A DNA stretch of 64,000 nucleotides from Patella vulgata. Taxonomy: Eukaryota; Mollusca; Gastropoda; Patellidae. The stretch spans positions 33,623,540-33,687,539 of the forward strand of contig NC_065884.2 of assembly GCF_932274485.2 (NCBI RefSeq), in the 5' to 3' direction. The position numbers were made by a program, and so were the translations under genes. Positions 33,516 to 45,777 of the stretch are shown one piece after another (position 1 is the stretch's first letter; every line of letters starts with the position of its first letter). A model generated the notes under the pieces. It had not been told where the DNA came from. It worked only from the letters and a program-made list of their open reading frames with translations, and searched no databases.

Positions 33516-34462
33516 TTAATTTCCACTGTAGCATTATAAGTAGTTAATATTAAGACATTTGAAGGCGTCGACATATCGTAAGAAAAAAAAAAACCTAAGC
33601 GTTTGCGCATGCATACAGATGTTGAAAACTCAATCATCTCATAGAGTGTATTCTGTTACTTCATGCCAAGAAAATAAACAATGTTTCCCGACTGTGATGA
33701 AGAAATTTTTGTTCCAGGGACGTAGGTCTTACTTTTAATGTGCTCATGATCCATAACTCGTTTTGTCACAAAGAGTTAACTGCCTTGATAATGTTATATT
33801 TTCAACCAATTTTTAAAACATGCCAAGATGGTTAATTTCCACTGTAGCGTTATAAGTAGTTAATATTAAGACAATTGAAGGCTTTGGCATAACTTAAAAA
33901 AAAAACAACCTAAGCGTTTGTGAATACGTGCAGATGTTGAAAACTCAATCATCTCATTCATAGAGTGTATTCTGTTACTTCGCAGTAAGAAAATAAACAA
34001 TGTTTCCTGACAGTGATGAAGAAATTTTCGTTTTAGGGACATAGGTCTTACTTTTAATGTGACCATGATCTATAACTCGTTTTGTCACAAAGACTTAACT
34101 GCCTTGATAATGTGATATTTTCTAGCAATTTTTAAAAGATGCCAAAATGGTTAATTTCCACTGTAGCATTATAAGTAGTTAATATTAAGACATTTGAAGG
34201 CGTCGGCATATCGTAAAAAAAACAACCTAAGTGTTTGCGCATGCGTACAATGTTGAAAACTCTGTCATCTCATAGAGTATATTCCGTTACTTCACACCAA
34301 GAAAATAAACAGTGCTTCCCGACTCTGATGAAGAAATTTTCGTTCCAGGGACGTAGGTCTTACTTTTAATGTGACCATGATCCATAACTCCTTTTGTCAC
34401 AAAGAGTTAACTGCCTTGATAATGTGATATTTTAAACCAATTTTTAAAACATGCCAAAATGG
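33516..34462 (+). repeat. Three tandem copies of a unit of about 316 bp
   Basis: Units start at about 33516, 33832 and 34151, each opening TTAATTTCCACTGTAGC and closing TTTTTAAAA(C/G)ATGCCAA. Shared landmarks are AATAAACA(A/G)TG(T/C)TTCC and AAGAAATTTT(C/T)GTT. By eye the units are more than 90% alike. The array ends 170 bp before the PI3K exon at 34636. Confidence 0.85.
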
Positions 34463-34635
34463 TTATATCTTCAAAAACTCAAGCATGACCAGACTTCGAT
34501 TGTTGATGAATGAAGTTTTTATGGTAAGTCTTATCATATATTATGTTAATATAAGCCCAAATTTTTGTCTATGCGTTGTAAAATTTGTTGAGCTGGGACA
34601 ACCTTATAACTTATATGTCATTTTCTATATGCCAG

Positions 34636-34824
34636 ATTTGGTGCTGAAGAAATGGAAATTTTATGGGAATATCGTAATTATCTTCATGGACATAAAAATC
34701 TCTTACCAAAAATACTTCAGAGTGCTCATAGTTGGGACTGGCGTTGTCTACCGGATATTTATCGTTTGTTATCTGATTGGCCAGAAATTGATCCAATGGT
34801 TGCCTTTGAATTGTTGCTTCCAAA
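34636..34824 (+). CDS. PIK3C2-like: Class II phosphoinositide 3-kinase, helical-domain exon 1
   Basis: A 189-base exon (ATGCCAG|A ... CAAA|GTAAGT) encodes EILWEYRNYLHGHKNLLPKI, then LQSAHSWDWRCLPDIYRLLS and DWPEIDPMVAFELLLPK. This is the start of the PIK helical domain and follows the class II pattern (LWEkRyYCh...LPlvLaSApSWeWaCLPDIYvLLkqW). It joins 18743 through GT|A and 51187 through AA|A. The flanking introns of about 15.9 and 16.4 kb are filled with mobile elements. The strongest host-gene exon in the window. Confidence 0.92.
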
Positions 34825-35645
34825 GTAAGTATGAAGATAAATAATACATGGTAACATCAATGCACAATGTATACTTTAAAATCACAAAATAAGAGACTTT
34901 CCATAAACGTATATTCCGGTTGCACATATATTCCAGTTTTATGAAAAGATAGTGCTAATATTTACAGATTAAGTAATAAATATATCCATTTGTGAAATTT
35001 TCTTTCAAATTGCGTATTATCGTTATAATTTAGTGCTGACCTGCCTAATGTGAAATATAATCGAGTATTTTTTTTTGATATCTAGCTTTCAGTGTTTACT
35101 TTTACATACCCACATGGAAATGTTGTTGTCCGTACCCTCAATTAGCTGGCATAATAGTCGAAGGGCCAACGTTTGAGATTTATAGACGGAAAAACAACAA
35201 ACAATAAGCTCAGTAAGAGGTGTTATTATAAATGACGGAAATATCACATGTTCAAAAGTATGCAGACAAATCATAATACACATACATTGATGTAATTTAT
35301 CCAATGAGATTCCCAATTCTCATTAGACTACCCTGCAAAATGGACTCTTCGAAGCAAAAAAAACGCATGAAAATAATCAGAACATGAGGCTTAAATTGAG
35401 AGAGAAATTACCTCATTTAAAATAATTGTTTACAGAAGTACTGGAAATTGAAAACATTCCATTTGCATATGCATCGAGTGAGTTATACTGGAAAATGTGC
35501 GAAGTGTTGGAGTTACGAGGTATTGGCAAAGATGCGTGAGATACTAACGTGTGTGTAGACTTTGGGTTAGGCCCATAACCTTGAAAAATATTTGAATACT
35601 TGTTTTTCCGTTTGGAACTAGAATCATAATTATATGAACTTAAAC
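34825..35645. other. Intron sequence, nothing clear
   Basis: AT-rich. A small fragment at about 35100-35140 (TACATACCCACATGGAAATG) looks like a decayed Helentron-like 5' end. No exon seen. Confidence 0.35.
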
Positions 35646-36970
35646 TTTTTATACGCCCACATTTTCATGTGGACGTACATTGTCGTCGCCCCTGTCCGTC
35701 CTGACGTCCGTCCACAATTGTTTGTGAACAGTCTACAGGTCACAATTTTTATCCGATTTATATGAAACTTGAAATATAGGTTAATCACCCTAAGATCTCG
35801 GTTCCTTTCGATATTGGCATGTATCGGACTGTAACGTCATGGATTATGGCCCCTGATTGTACAAAAAAATCATGTTTTTAGCTTGTGAACACTGATGAGG
35901 TCACAATTTTTATCCGATTTGGTTTAAACTTGAAATGTATGCTCATAACCCATAGATCTCGGTTCCTTTCGATATTTGTGCATATCGGAACGTAACTTCC
36001 TGAATTATGGCCCCTGATTATACGAAAAATCGCATTTTAGCTTGTGGACCCTATAGAGGTCATAATTTTTATCGGATTTAAAAAAACGTATTATTATATC
36101 ACCGTTACACCCTAAGGATGACTGAGTTCGAATTTCGTGAAAATCGACCCAAAACTGACAGACAAAATGGCCGCCCTTCGTTCTCAAATAGCGTAAAAAT
36201 ATGGTATATCAAGGTTGTGGACCCTATAGAGGTCACAATTTTTTTCCGATTTTGTTGAAACTTGAAATGTAAGTTTATAACCAAAAGATCTCGGTTCCTT
36301 TCGATATTCGTGCATATCGGACCGTAACTTCCTGAATTATGGCCCCTGATTGTACGAAAAATCACGTTTTTGGCTTGTGGACCCTATAGAGGTCATAATT
36401 TTTATCTGATTTAAAAAATCATATTATTATATCACCGTTACATCTTAAGGACAGGTGAGTTGGAATTTCGTGAAAATCGGCCAAAAACTGACAAATAAAA
36501 TGGCCGCCCTTCGTTCTCAAATAGCGTAAAAATATGGTTGTGGACCCTATAGAGGTCACAATTTCTATCCGATTTTGTTGAAACTTGAAATGTAAGTTTA
36601 TAACCCAAAGATCTTGGTTCCTGTCGATATTCGCGCATATTGGACCGTAACTTCCTGAATTATGGCCCCTGATTGTTCGAAAAATTGCGTTTTTAGCTTG
36701 TGGACCCAATAGAGGTCATAATATTTATCCGATTTAAAAAAACGTATTCTTATATCACCGGTTCACCCTAAGGACGGCTGAGATTGAATTTAGTGAAAAT
36801 CGGCCCAAAACTGACAGACAAAATGGCCGCCCTTCGTTCTAAAATAGCGTAAAAATGTTGAAACTTGAAATGTAAGTTTATAACCCAAAGATCTCGGTTC
36901 CTTTCAATATTTGCGCATATCGAATTGTAATTTCCTGAATTATGGCCTTTGATTGTAGGAAAAATCACTT
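35646..36970 (+). mobile_element. Helentron-like family B, 5' half, joined to family C
   Basis: The 5' end TTTTTATACGCCCACATTTTC..GTGGACGTACATTGTCGTCGCC is followed by a higher-order tandem core with a period of about 323 bp (GGTTGTGGACCCTATAGAGG at about 36213 and 36536). Units hold GATCTCGGTTCCTTTCGATA, ATTATGGCCCCTGATTGTAC and ACAAAATGGCCGCCCTTCGT. The core breaks at ATCACTTTTG, where the family C element starts; no family B 3' end follows directly. Confidence 0.7.
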
Positions 36971-37807
36971 TTGTTATACGCCCACATGGAAATGTGGTCT
37001 TATATTGCTGTCCGTCCGTCCGTCCATCATCCACAATTTCTTGTGAACACTCTACAGACTACATTTATCAACCAATTGTTTTGAAATTGATATATGTTGT
37101 TTGTATAAGTGAGATGAAGAAGCCTATTTAATTTCAATAACTTCTGTTAATTTCTTCTGGAGTTATGGCCCTTGTTTCACTTTGTTGCACCTTGTAAACG
37201 CTCTAACGACAAAAGTTACCAACCGATCTGTATGAAATTTATATGCATCATTTAAATTAGTAAAACAAAGAAGCTTATTGAATTTCAGCAATTTCCGTTA
37301 ATTACATCTAGAGTTATGGCCCTTGTTTCACTTTGTTGAATCTTGTGAACGCTCTAATGACAAAAGTTATCAACCGATCTGTATGAAATTGATATGCATC
37401 ATTTAAATTAGTGAAATGAAGAAGCATATTGAATTTCAGCAATTTCCGTCAATTACTTCTAGAGTTATGGCCCTTGTTTGACTTTGTTGAACCTTGTGAA
37501 CGTTCGAGCGACAAAAGTTATGATCCGATCTGTTAAGAATTTATATACATTATTTGAATTAGTAAAACGAAAAAGCCTGTCGAATTTCAACAATTTCTGT
37601 AGATTACTTCTAGAGTTACGGCCCTGGTTTTGGTTTTTAGAACCTTATGAACGCTCAAATGACGAAAATTATAATGTCATCTGTATGAAATTGTCTATTA
37701 AATTCCCCTAATTACCTACAAAAGAATAAATATGCGACAACCCTTGTCGAACGCTCAACGATTTAGCTGTTGTGGGCGTATGTTTTGTTGCCTGGCAACC
37801 TATCTTT
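36971..37807 (+). mobile_element. Helentron-like family C, copy 2 (both ends)
   Basis: The 5' end TTATACGCCCACATGG..GTGGTCTTATATTGCTG with (TCCG)n is followed by four 150-bp monomers (GAGTTATGGCCCTTGTTTCAC at about 37161, 37311, 37462 and 37612). The 3' end has GTTGTGGGCGTATGTTTTG, the hairpin GTTGCC-T-GGCAAC and CTATCTTT. Confidence 0.78.
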
Positions 37808-38352
37808 TTAATTTTCGCAAGACTGATACAAAGACATTATTAGATGAATGGAATTCTTTATCATTTAGAATGTTAATATTCCTTTCAAATGGTGGGGCAT
37901 GAATATAACGGTGGATTGCCGCGCTCGAAGGCCTACAAATGAAGACTTGGAATTAAGGATGCAGCGATACCCCGGGGATTGCGATTAATCGCGATTATTG
38001 GGTCAGGCGATTAAATAATCGCCTCCTTTCGCAAAAATCGTTATATCACGATATATCGTGATTATTTTTAAAATAATCACAATTATGATTTGGGATAATC
38101 ACATTTATAAAATATGGAAAGTATATTGTATTATTTCGGTCGAATTTTGTCAAAATGACAGAAGGATGATAAAATATCTCGTGTTAACAATTTTTAGTTT
38201 GGCCACTGCACGCGCTGCTGAGTAGAGTGTCGTTGTCATAGAAACCAACTCCACTCGTCGCGTTGTTGAACATTGATTATCCAGTCGGTAACTATGTTAT
38301 AGTACAATTTATGCGTCTGGATGATATTTCTTTTATTGTCATTAGAAACAAT

Positions 38353-38946
38353 ATGGCTGCTCAACAGGAAAGTTCTGTACCGATTTCAACAGCAAATGAT
38401 ATCCTTGCTGCAAAAAAGAACACTTCTTCAGTGGTATGGAGTCATTTTGGCCTTAAAAATGTCAATGATAAAGACGTCGCGACCTGCAAACTTTGCTCTC
38501 GAGACATCAAAACGCCAGGGGGTAACACTTCGAATCTATGGCATCATTTGCGAGACAACCACCCGCATGCTTATTCAGACACCAACAAAACGAAAAATTT
38601 AAAACAGGGATCCAACTTACAAAGTTCAACAAAGTTTAAAACCCAACCCGGTATTGTTGGAGCATTTGAGAAAGTAAAAAAATGGGACATTAATTCTAAA
38701 TCTGCAATAATTACACACCGGGCAATAGGCCATTGGATGGCGAAGGATATGATAAGTTTTTCTGCCGTAGAAAGAACGGGATTTAGACATCTCATGGAAC
38801 AAATTAACCCTAAATATCAAGTGCCTTCCAGGACCTATTTTCAACAGAAAATCATCCCAACAATCTATAACGATGTTGAAGCTACAGTCCAAGATGTTTT
38901 AGGTACTGCAGAAAAGCTTTCTTTCACCACAGATATGTGGACATGA
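38353..38946 (+). pseudogene. hAT transposase, N-terminal part with BED zinc finger
   Basis: I chose the ATG at 38353 (MAAQQESS...), which precedes the BED finger directly; an earlier in-frame ATG at 38263 adds unconserved residues. The BED domain spans about residues 25-80: VWSHFGL, CKLC and HHLRDNHPH supply the aromatic, CxxC and H..H positions. Then comes FEKVKKWDINSKSAIITHRA and the start of the catalytic domain (LSFTTDMWT with the first acidic residue). The frame stops at TGA 38944-38946; the normal continuation (MEPYMSLTVHFIDPDWELKS) goes on in another frame from 38949. A frameshift therefore lies near 38945. Confidence 0.85.
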
Positions 38947-39102
38947 TTACTATGGAGCCTTACATGAGCCTAACTGTCCATTTTATAGATCCTGATTGGG
39001 AATTAAAGTCCATTAACTTAGGTGCTATTCCATTCAATGATGATCACACTGGGGTAAACATGGCAGAAGGAATAAAAGAGACTGGAGAAGTGGAATTTAA
39101 AG

Positions 39103-40251
39103 TTGGATGATGTGATAAGTGGAACAACAGACAATGCCTCCAATAATTCTACAATGTTTACCGCCCTAAAGAAACAACAGCTATCCTGTTTTGGTCACAA
39201 TTTGGATCTTGCTGTTAATGAAGGTTTAAAGATTGACACTGTCAGTAGAGCTGTAAGGCTTGTCAGAGTAGCTGTGAATACATTTACCAGAAGCTGGAAG
39301 AAGAGTCGAGACCTAACGATTAAACAGAAAGAACTGAATTTTCCAGAACACAAACTCATCCACGACGTGGCCACTCGATGGGGTTCAACTGCCAGCATGA
39401 TCCATCGATTTTTAGAGCAACAACAACCAGTGAATTCAGTACTTTTTACAGACAGAAAGCACTGGCATGTTATGCCAGATACAGCTATCATAAGATGTTT
39501 GGAACAAACTGATAATGTTTTGTTTCCGTTGTCTAAACTTACAGACACTTTTAGTGGTGATCAAAATGTTACTGTAAGTGCTCTGGTACCTGTCTTAGAA
39601 TATTTAAGTGGGACATTATTAAAGATTAATGAAGGTGATGACAGTTCATTAGAAATTAACTTAAGGAAGACAATATTGAAATCTATTCAAAAGAGATATG
39701 AATCAGAGAATATCAAACTGTTTTTATCAGTTTGTTCCTATCTGGATCCTAGGTTTAAAAGCTCCTGTGTCAGTGATGAAATGGTAGTTAAAGTAAAAAA
39801 TCATTTGTTAAACATATTAGATGAGGAAATATGGGTACAGGAAATTATTGATGTTGAAGAAAAGAAGAATGAAGAAAGTGATAAAGTATCGGTTTCTGAT
39901 AGTAATGTATGTGGTTCCCTTACAAGTATATTGCTGAAGATTGAAAAAAATAAAAAAATTCAGAAGACAGAATTGAGTGACAGAGAAAAATTAAAAAGAG
40001 AATTACAACTGTATGAGGATGGTGAAAATATTTCATCAACTGAAGATCCTCTAGCTTGGTGGAAGAAAAATGAGTTTACTTATCAGAAATTATCAAAGTT
40101 TGCCAAAAGGTACCTATCAGTACCCGCAACAAGCTGCGCTTCTGAGAGATTATTTAGTGGAGCAGGATTAATAGCAACTAAAACCAGAAACCGGCTACAT
40201 CCAGATACTGTAAATCGGATGCTTTTTCTAAGTAAAAATATAGACTTGTAA
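39103..40251 (+). pseudogene. hAT transposase, catalytic and dimerisation part
   Basis: Continues the protein after a second frameshift near 39085; in this frame the sequence already reads LEKWNLKLDDVISGTTDNAS before the first ATG. The second catalytic acidic residue is in GTTDNASN. CFGHNLDLAV and HDVATRWGST follow as typical hAT blocks. The C-terminus has the hAT dimerisation region: WWKKNEFTYQKLSKFAKRYL, then SVPATSCASERLFSGAG and NRLHPDTVNRMLFLSKN. TAA at 40249-40251. The whole transposase would be about 630 residues, usual for hAT. Two frameshifts make this copy inactive unless they are assembly errors. Confidence 0.88.
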
Positions 40252-41469
40252 GAATGTGTACTAATTAATAGTAACTGCCACTGAACTAATCTGAAATATT
40301 CTCAAATCTGTAGGAAACAGAATCTGTTTTTGTTTTTTGGTTGTTTTTTTTAATTTATTGCCACGAAATAAGTTTGATGACACATTTACGGCATGAGAAC
40401 CTGTGTAATTACATGAATTGATGTGTAACAATTTTAAGGGTTAACTAACAATGAAAATGAATGATTCAACTGTGCCAATTTCAACAACGACACATATGAG
40501 TAAAATACTCAATATTATTTATTTTGTAAAATTTTGATTTCTGTTTGTGATGTGCCAGTGGTGAAAATCATAATTGGCATTGTATAATGAAAAGGATTGA
40601 ATGCCTGAATTTCTTTATGACACTGATCAACCTGACTAAGTAAAGTGATAAATACATGTATATTCTAGTTTTTATTTTAATTCAGCCATTCAACAAGAAA
40701 ATCAGAACATAAAGATATTCTGGATATGGGTGGGTAGTCTGCAGCTGCAAAACCAAGGGGGCAGGGGGTACATTCAATTAACGCAGTGTTTCCCTGGCCA
40801 TGTTAAACGATTCCGCCTTACGAGTTAGAACTGTACCAAACTTTCTACACACAGTAACAACAGTACATTACACAGAGTACCTACAGATAATATCACAACA
40901 AAACACACATTCACAATTTACATCCATTCCATTATAATAAGTAGGCCTACTGTATTTAGTCTAGGCTGTGAAAACTCTTTATTAGTTTCAATAATCGCGA
41001 TAATGAATCCTTCTAGCATGATTATTTAAATTATCGCGATAAATGATAACATCATGATAATCCAAGATATCGCAATTATTCATTTTTAAATAATCATGAT
41101 TAATCATGATTATTTTTGTATGTATCGTTGCATCCTTACTTGGAATGTGTTTTTCCTTCACCAGATCTAACTTCACCATAAAATAATCTTAGCTATATAT
41201 TGAGATCATTTGTCGGCAAATACTCAAAATTAGGGGAATAATTTCATTCAAAAAGCCATTCTGAAATTTAAGAAGAAAAAACGCCTATGAAAACAGATGT
41301 TGAAAGCGATAATAATAATACGTAGGCCTACAAAACAGGGGAGGATGTGCGTTCTGTCGGTGTATTTCTTTTAGCAACTGGATAATCAAGACTCGTTGAC
41401 ATACACTGAAAGGAAGCAACTAGGAACTATGCCGTAAGTTGAAAAGGGACATTTTCATATTGAAAGTTA

Positions 41470-41672
41470 TGTTTTTTATGATTTTAAAAACCATTTAAAT
41501 ATATTGCCGTTACACCATAATAAAGGTTGAGTTCAGTTCCTTTCGATATTCGTGCATTTCAGACCATATCTTCCTGGATTATGACCCCTGATAGTATGAA
41601 AAATCAGGTTTGTTTTTAGCTTGTTATCTGTCCATCTCTTGCAAAATGTGGGCGTATCTTGCATGGCAACTA
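41470..41672 (+). mobile_element. Helentron-like family B, 3' fragment
   Basis: One partial core unit (TTCCTTTCGATATTCGTGCAT, ATTATGACCCCTGATAG) is followed by the 3' end AAAATGTGGGCGTATCTTGCATGGCAA. The 5' part is absent. Confidence 0.65.
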
Positions 41673-42021
41673 CTGGTTTGCTATTTTGAAGGCTGGAAAA
41701 CCCATCTCGTCATTTCTAATATTTGATATATGTATGTTTGGGCACTAAGTAAGCCCATAGAAAAAAAAAATGGACGAAATCACAAATTGAGCCTTATCAC
41801 TTCCTGCATGGTCTTATCGCTGACACGTTCTTAAACTTCAAACTGAGGCATTTTAGTCCAAATCTTGACGGTTATATAATTAAACTATTTGGTACTAATA
41901 ACCTGTACCTAAATATATTATTCTGCTCGGGTGCCATGTTGAAATACACTGTATTATAAACGTTCACAAAACTTACTACATCATGGAATCAAAAACAAAT
42001 CTAAACTTGGGCACCTCAACC
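41673..42021. other. No gene recognised
   Basis: Intron DNA with an A10 run; no repeat or exon supported. Confidence 0.3.
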
Positions 42022-42064
42022 CTTTTTATATGCCCACATTTTCATGTGGACGTATATTGTATAT
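42022..42064 (+). mobile_element. Helentron-like family B, isolated 5' terminus
   Basis: TTTTTATATGCCCACATTTT then CATGTGGACGTATATTGT is the family B 5' end, but the core does not follow. This is a solo terminus of about 43 bp. Confidence 0.6.
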
Positions 42065-42224
42065 TCAAAATTATTACATTTAATACCCCACATTATCTAA
42101 ACTCCTATTTTATTGAAAAAATCTCTTGTTTCCAAAACTGATATCTTGCTCTGTTCACAGACCCGTAAAACTCTTTTCCTTCCAAAATGCAAAACGGAAT
42201 CCATGAAACGTACTTTTAATTTTT

Positions 42225-42680
42225 CTGCATTATACTGAGCGCCATGGAAAACGCATCACTTTTTTTTCCCAAATATTTTATTACTAGGTGGTTTTGTATG
42301 TATAATATTATGCAATACTATGAACTATTGTTTCACAAAAAATAATTGCACGAGATGCACATGAAAAACCCAATATTCACGTGCAGCATTGTGTGTGAGC
42401 TCTTTAAAAGCATGTTTTCAACTTAATGTGCAGTACGTGAACTGTGAAACATCAATCTGTCGTAATTTGTTGTTGGATGTGTGAAGGAATCAAGCTAGAG
42501 ATGCAGAGACTTACTGAAAATCAACGGAATGAAGCCATGGGAATTTCCAGGGCTGGCATGTCTACACGTGCTATTGCCAGACACTTCAATTGTCATCAGT
42601 CCACTATTGTAAGGTTGGTGGAACGTGTTCAAGTTACTGGATCAACACGTGACCATCAACTGAAGAAACCATAATATTCA
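42225..42680 (+). mobile_element. Tc1-like transposon relic (N-terminal HTH only)
   Basis: The left-end-like sequence GAGCGCCATGGAAAACGCAT lies at about 42237-42256. The frame at 42501-42674 encodes MQRLTENQRNEAMGISRAGM, then STRAIARHFNCHQSTIVRLV. This is the paired-type helix-turn-helix of a Tc1/mariner transposase (first HTH plus linker). The catalytic DDE part and a right terminus are absent, so this is a deleted copy. It is not related in sequence to the Tc1 at 59533. Confidence 0.6.
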
Positions 42681-42989
42681 ACTGATGACATACTTACTAT
42701 TTTTCATCTATATTTAACTTGCAACTGCATTCCATCTTAATTTGTGTGTAATTATAATGTTCTTCCTATATTTTACGTGTATATGTTTTGTAGTTTAGGA
42801 GTGACTTACTAACCCAAGCTTCTCACGTTAAAATGCTATTGCATTTGAAATGATTTTAAACTTTTCCTGATATTACATGTATATATGTCTTTGTAGCTTT
42901 GGAGGGACTTCTGGAAGATTAGGTTTTTTTGCAAAGTAAATAAGTTGCCTCATTAAATAAAGTTTTTATTATTACATGTATTATTATTA

Positions 42990-43048
42990 TTGTCGTCTGG
43001 ATGTACGTTCATATTTTGTTTATTATCCGATTGACTTGAAATTTATAT
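42990..43048 (+). repeat. Helentron-like core fragment interrupted by the LINE
   Basis: TTGTCGTCTGGATGTACG and TTATCCGATTGACTTGAAAT resemble family A/C start and core sequence. The LINE 3' tail begins right after. Confidence 0.45.
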
Positions 43049-43187
43049 TATTATTATTATTATTATTATTACAGCATATTTATAGTGCACCCTTTCATAT
43101 AACATGTTCAGGGGCACTTTACAAAGTGACAATGTAAATCACACATAAACAACAAGATTATGGGCATGTTAACGATTGTATACAGAG

Positions 43188-44555
43188 TCAGTTAAAAGCC
43201 TGATTAAATAAATGTGTTTTAAGTTGTTTTTTAAAAGAATATAGAGATGTACAACATCTTAAACTAAATGGTAGATTATTCCATAAAACAGGTGCTTGAT
43301 AACTAAAAGAGCGCTGACCATAAGAGACTAGTTGAACAGTTTTGGGCTTTAAAAGTAGTTTATCTGATGTACGTAATGTTCGGCCAGGTGTATAAAGTTC
43401 TAAAAGATCTGAGAGGTAAACAGGAGCTAAATTATTTAAACATTTAAAAGTAAGTAATAAAATCTTAAAATCAATTCGATATTTAACAGGTAACCAGTGT
43501 AAATTATATAAAACAGGAGTTATGTGGTCACATTTCTTAGTTAAAGTAACAAGTCTAGCCGCATTATTCTGTACTTTTTGTAATTTATCTATAAGCTTTA
43601 AAGGTAAACCAACTAAAAGTGAATTAAAGTTAACTAATCGAGAAGTGACCAGAGAATTAACAAGTGACTTAGTGGCCTCTACAGTTACACATTTACGTAT
43701 TTTACCTATATTTCTAATATTAAAATAGCACAATTTACAAATATTATTTACTTGAGCTCCCATAAGCATAAAACTATCAAAGATAGCGCCAATATTACGA
43801 GCAGAATAAGATGAAAATATATCACAATTACCAATTACAACAGGGGGGTTATCTTGTGCAGATTTACTTAATTGATGCCTTGAGCCTAATAACAAATATT
43901 CGGTTTTATCATCATTCAATTTTAGAAAGTTCTTTGACATCCATTTTCTAATTTCACTAATACAGTTCTCAAGTTGCAATTTTGATAAATTGAAAGAAGA
44001 TAGACAATTAGGTGTAAATGAAATATATAATTGAGTATCATCGGCATACAAATGAAAGCTGAGACCATATTTTCTGACAATATCTCCTAATGGTGACGTA
44101 TAGAGGGTAAATAAAATCGGACCAAGAACAGAACCTTGGGGAACCCCAGATGACAAAACAGATTCAGACGACGATTTGCAATTAACTAAAATACACTGTT
44201 TTCTACCCACAAGATAGCTCTCTAAAAGATTTAATGCAGAGCCACAAATACCGAATTTAAATTGAAGTCTACGTAGAAGAATGGAAGGGTCCACCGTGTC
44301 GAAAGCAGCAGATAAATCTAATAAAATTAAAAATGTACATTTTCTATTATCAATTTCCATTAAAATATCATTTGAAACCCGGGTTAAAGCTGTTTCGGTA
44401 CTGTGAAATTGTTTATAAGCACTTTGAAATGGTTCATATAAACAGTTATCATCTAGATGGGCCTTTATCTGAGAAGCAATACATTTCTTCAATATTTTAG
44501 AAATAAAACTTAAGTTAGAGACTGGCCTGTAATTTTTAAAAACATTAGGATCCAA
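43188..44555 (-). pseudogene. LINE reverse transcriptase domain
   Basis: This frame of 455 codons holds the RT blocks in order: NYRPVSNLSFISKILKK, FQSAYKQFHSTETAL, FLILLDLSAAFDTVD (first catalytic D), GVPQGSVLGPILFTLYTSPL, YADDTQLYIS (catalytic YADD) and LNDDKTEYLLLG. Then comes the C-terminal region LVTLTKKCDHITPVLYNLHWL and SYGQRSFSYQAPVLWNNLP, typical of CR1/L2 ORF2 ends. The RT motifs are all intact. The frame continues upstream through TAA codons at about 44592 and 44877, so the copy is inactive. Confidence 0.88.
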
Positions 44556-45054
44556 TGTAGACTTTTTAATTAAAGGGGTAACATAAGCTCGTTAGAAAAC
44601 GTTGGGAATAGTAGCGGATGATATACAAGAATTAATAATATTGGTAAAAACTGGAATAACTTCGTCTAGACAGTCCTTAAGAACAGAAGTCTGAACAGGA
44701 TCTAATGAACAAGATTTAGGAGCAGACGATTTAATTAGCTTTAAAACAAAAGATTCACTAACCAAGTTAAAATTTTCTAAATAAACAGAATTTTCTAACT
44801 TATCAAAATCATGAGCGTAAAAGTCAATAGTTTTATTTAAATCATCAAGTTCAGTTCGTATTTTCTGTATTTTTATTTAAAAGAAATCAGAGAATAAATT
44901 TGCAAGTTCAGTGTCATTATCATTGTCCGGGAGGATAGTACGCTCAGCATTATGGTCCAAAAGGGAATTCACAACTTTATACAGGTCTTTTTGTCTGTTT
45001 TCGCCATTTTCTATTTTATCAGAGTAAAATTTAATTTTAGCATCTTCAATTAAT

Positions 45055-45777
45055 TTATTCACATTGTTTTTTTAAAGATTTATAAACCTGTTTATGGACA
45101 TGTAGATTTGTTTTCCGCCACAGATGTTCAGCCTTATTACGGTCCCTTTTGGCTTCTAAAATAGAATCATTAAACCACTGCGTATTGGGACGAATAGTAA
45201 ATGTTTTCGTTTGAAGAGGAACAAGCGAGTCCAAAATTTCAGCAAGCTTTGAGTGATATTGGGTTGCCTTCTCTTGTATATCTTGAATACGTTGAATGCC
45301 ATTGAAATTCGAGTTCACTATTTCCGCTTTAAATTTATTTATGTCAAATGATTTAAACCTTCGATATGTTAAAGTCTTTCTTGTTGGTTGTGGTTTCTGG
45401 ATCATAAGATTAAAAGTTGCCGGGAAATGATCAGATATTAATTTGTCCGAGACAGAGAGATTATCCAGTTTAATATCACGTGGATTAGTTATCACCAGAT
45501 CGAGAATATGTCCACCGTTATGAGTAGAAGAAGAAACATGTTGTGTGAGAGATCTATTATTCAGCATATCACAAAAATCAACCGCGGTAGAGTCGTTGGA
45601 ATCATCAACATGAAAATTAAAATCTCCCCAAATAATAGTGCAACACTTAGTCATCATCAACTGGTCCAGAAATAATCCAAATTCTTCCATAAACTTTTGA
45701 CACAATTTGCTATTGGGCAGGCGGTAAATTGTAATAATCCTAGTTTCCTTGAAAGAAAACTGTAGAGAACAATCCAA
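45055..45777 (-). pseudogene. LINE endonuclease domain, C-terminal half and linker
   Basis: Continues the APE-like endonuclease: TKCCTIIWGDFNFHVD (catalytic GDFN), HILDLVITN and the terminal SDHFPATFNL (SDH motif), followed by the linker to RT (TLTYRRFKSFDINKF, HLWRKTNLHVHKQVY). It is in the same frame as 45862-46356, from which one TAA at 45862 separates it. Across the frameshift near 45060 the protein continues at 44877-45062 (FYSDKIENGENRQKDLYKVV). Confidence 0.82.

Larger units (their letters stand above)
37954..41138 (+). mobile_element. hAT DNA transposon, nearly complete (3.2 kb)
   Basis: The ends TAAGGATGCAGCGATAC and GTATCGTTGCATCCTTA are inverted with one mismatch. The exact 8-bp target duplication CTTGGAAT lies at 37946-37953 and 41139-41146. 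Subterminal zones are dense in AATCATGATT/TCGCGAT palindromes, as often seen at hAT transposase binding sites. The interior codes for a BED-finger hAT transposase with two frameshifts. Both ends and the target duplication are intact, so insertion was probably not very old. Confidence 0.92.

Noticed and set aside
34485-34844. 119-codon plus-strand frame across 34636-34824
   Set aside because: Out of phase with the PI3K exon, which reads in another frame with splice sites and clear homology.
39195-39548. 117-codon minus-strand frame inside the hAT element
   Set aside because: Antisense shadow of the hAT transposase coding region.
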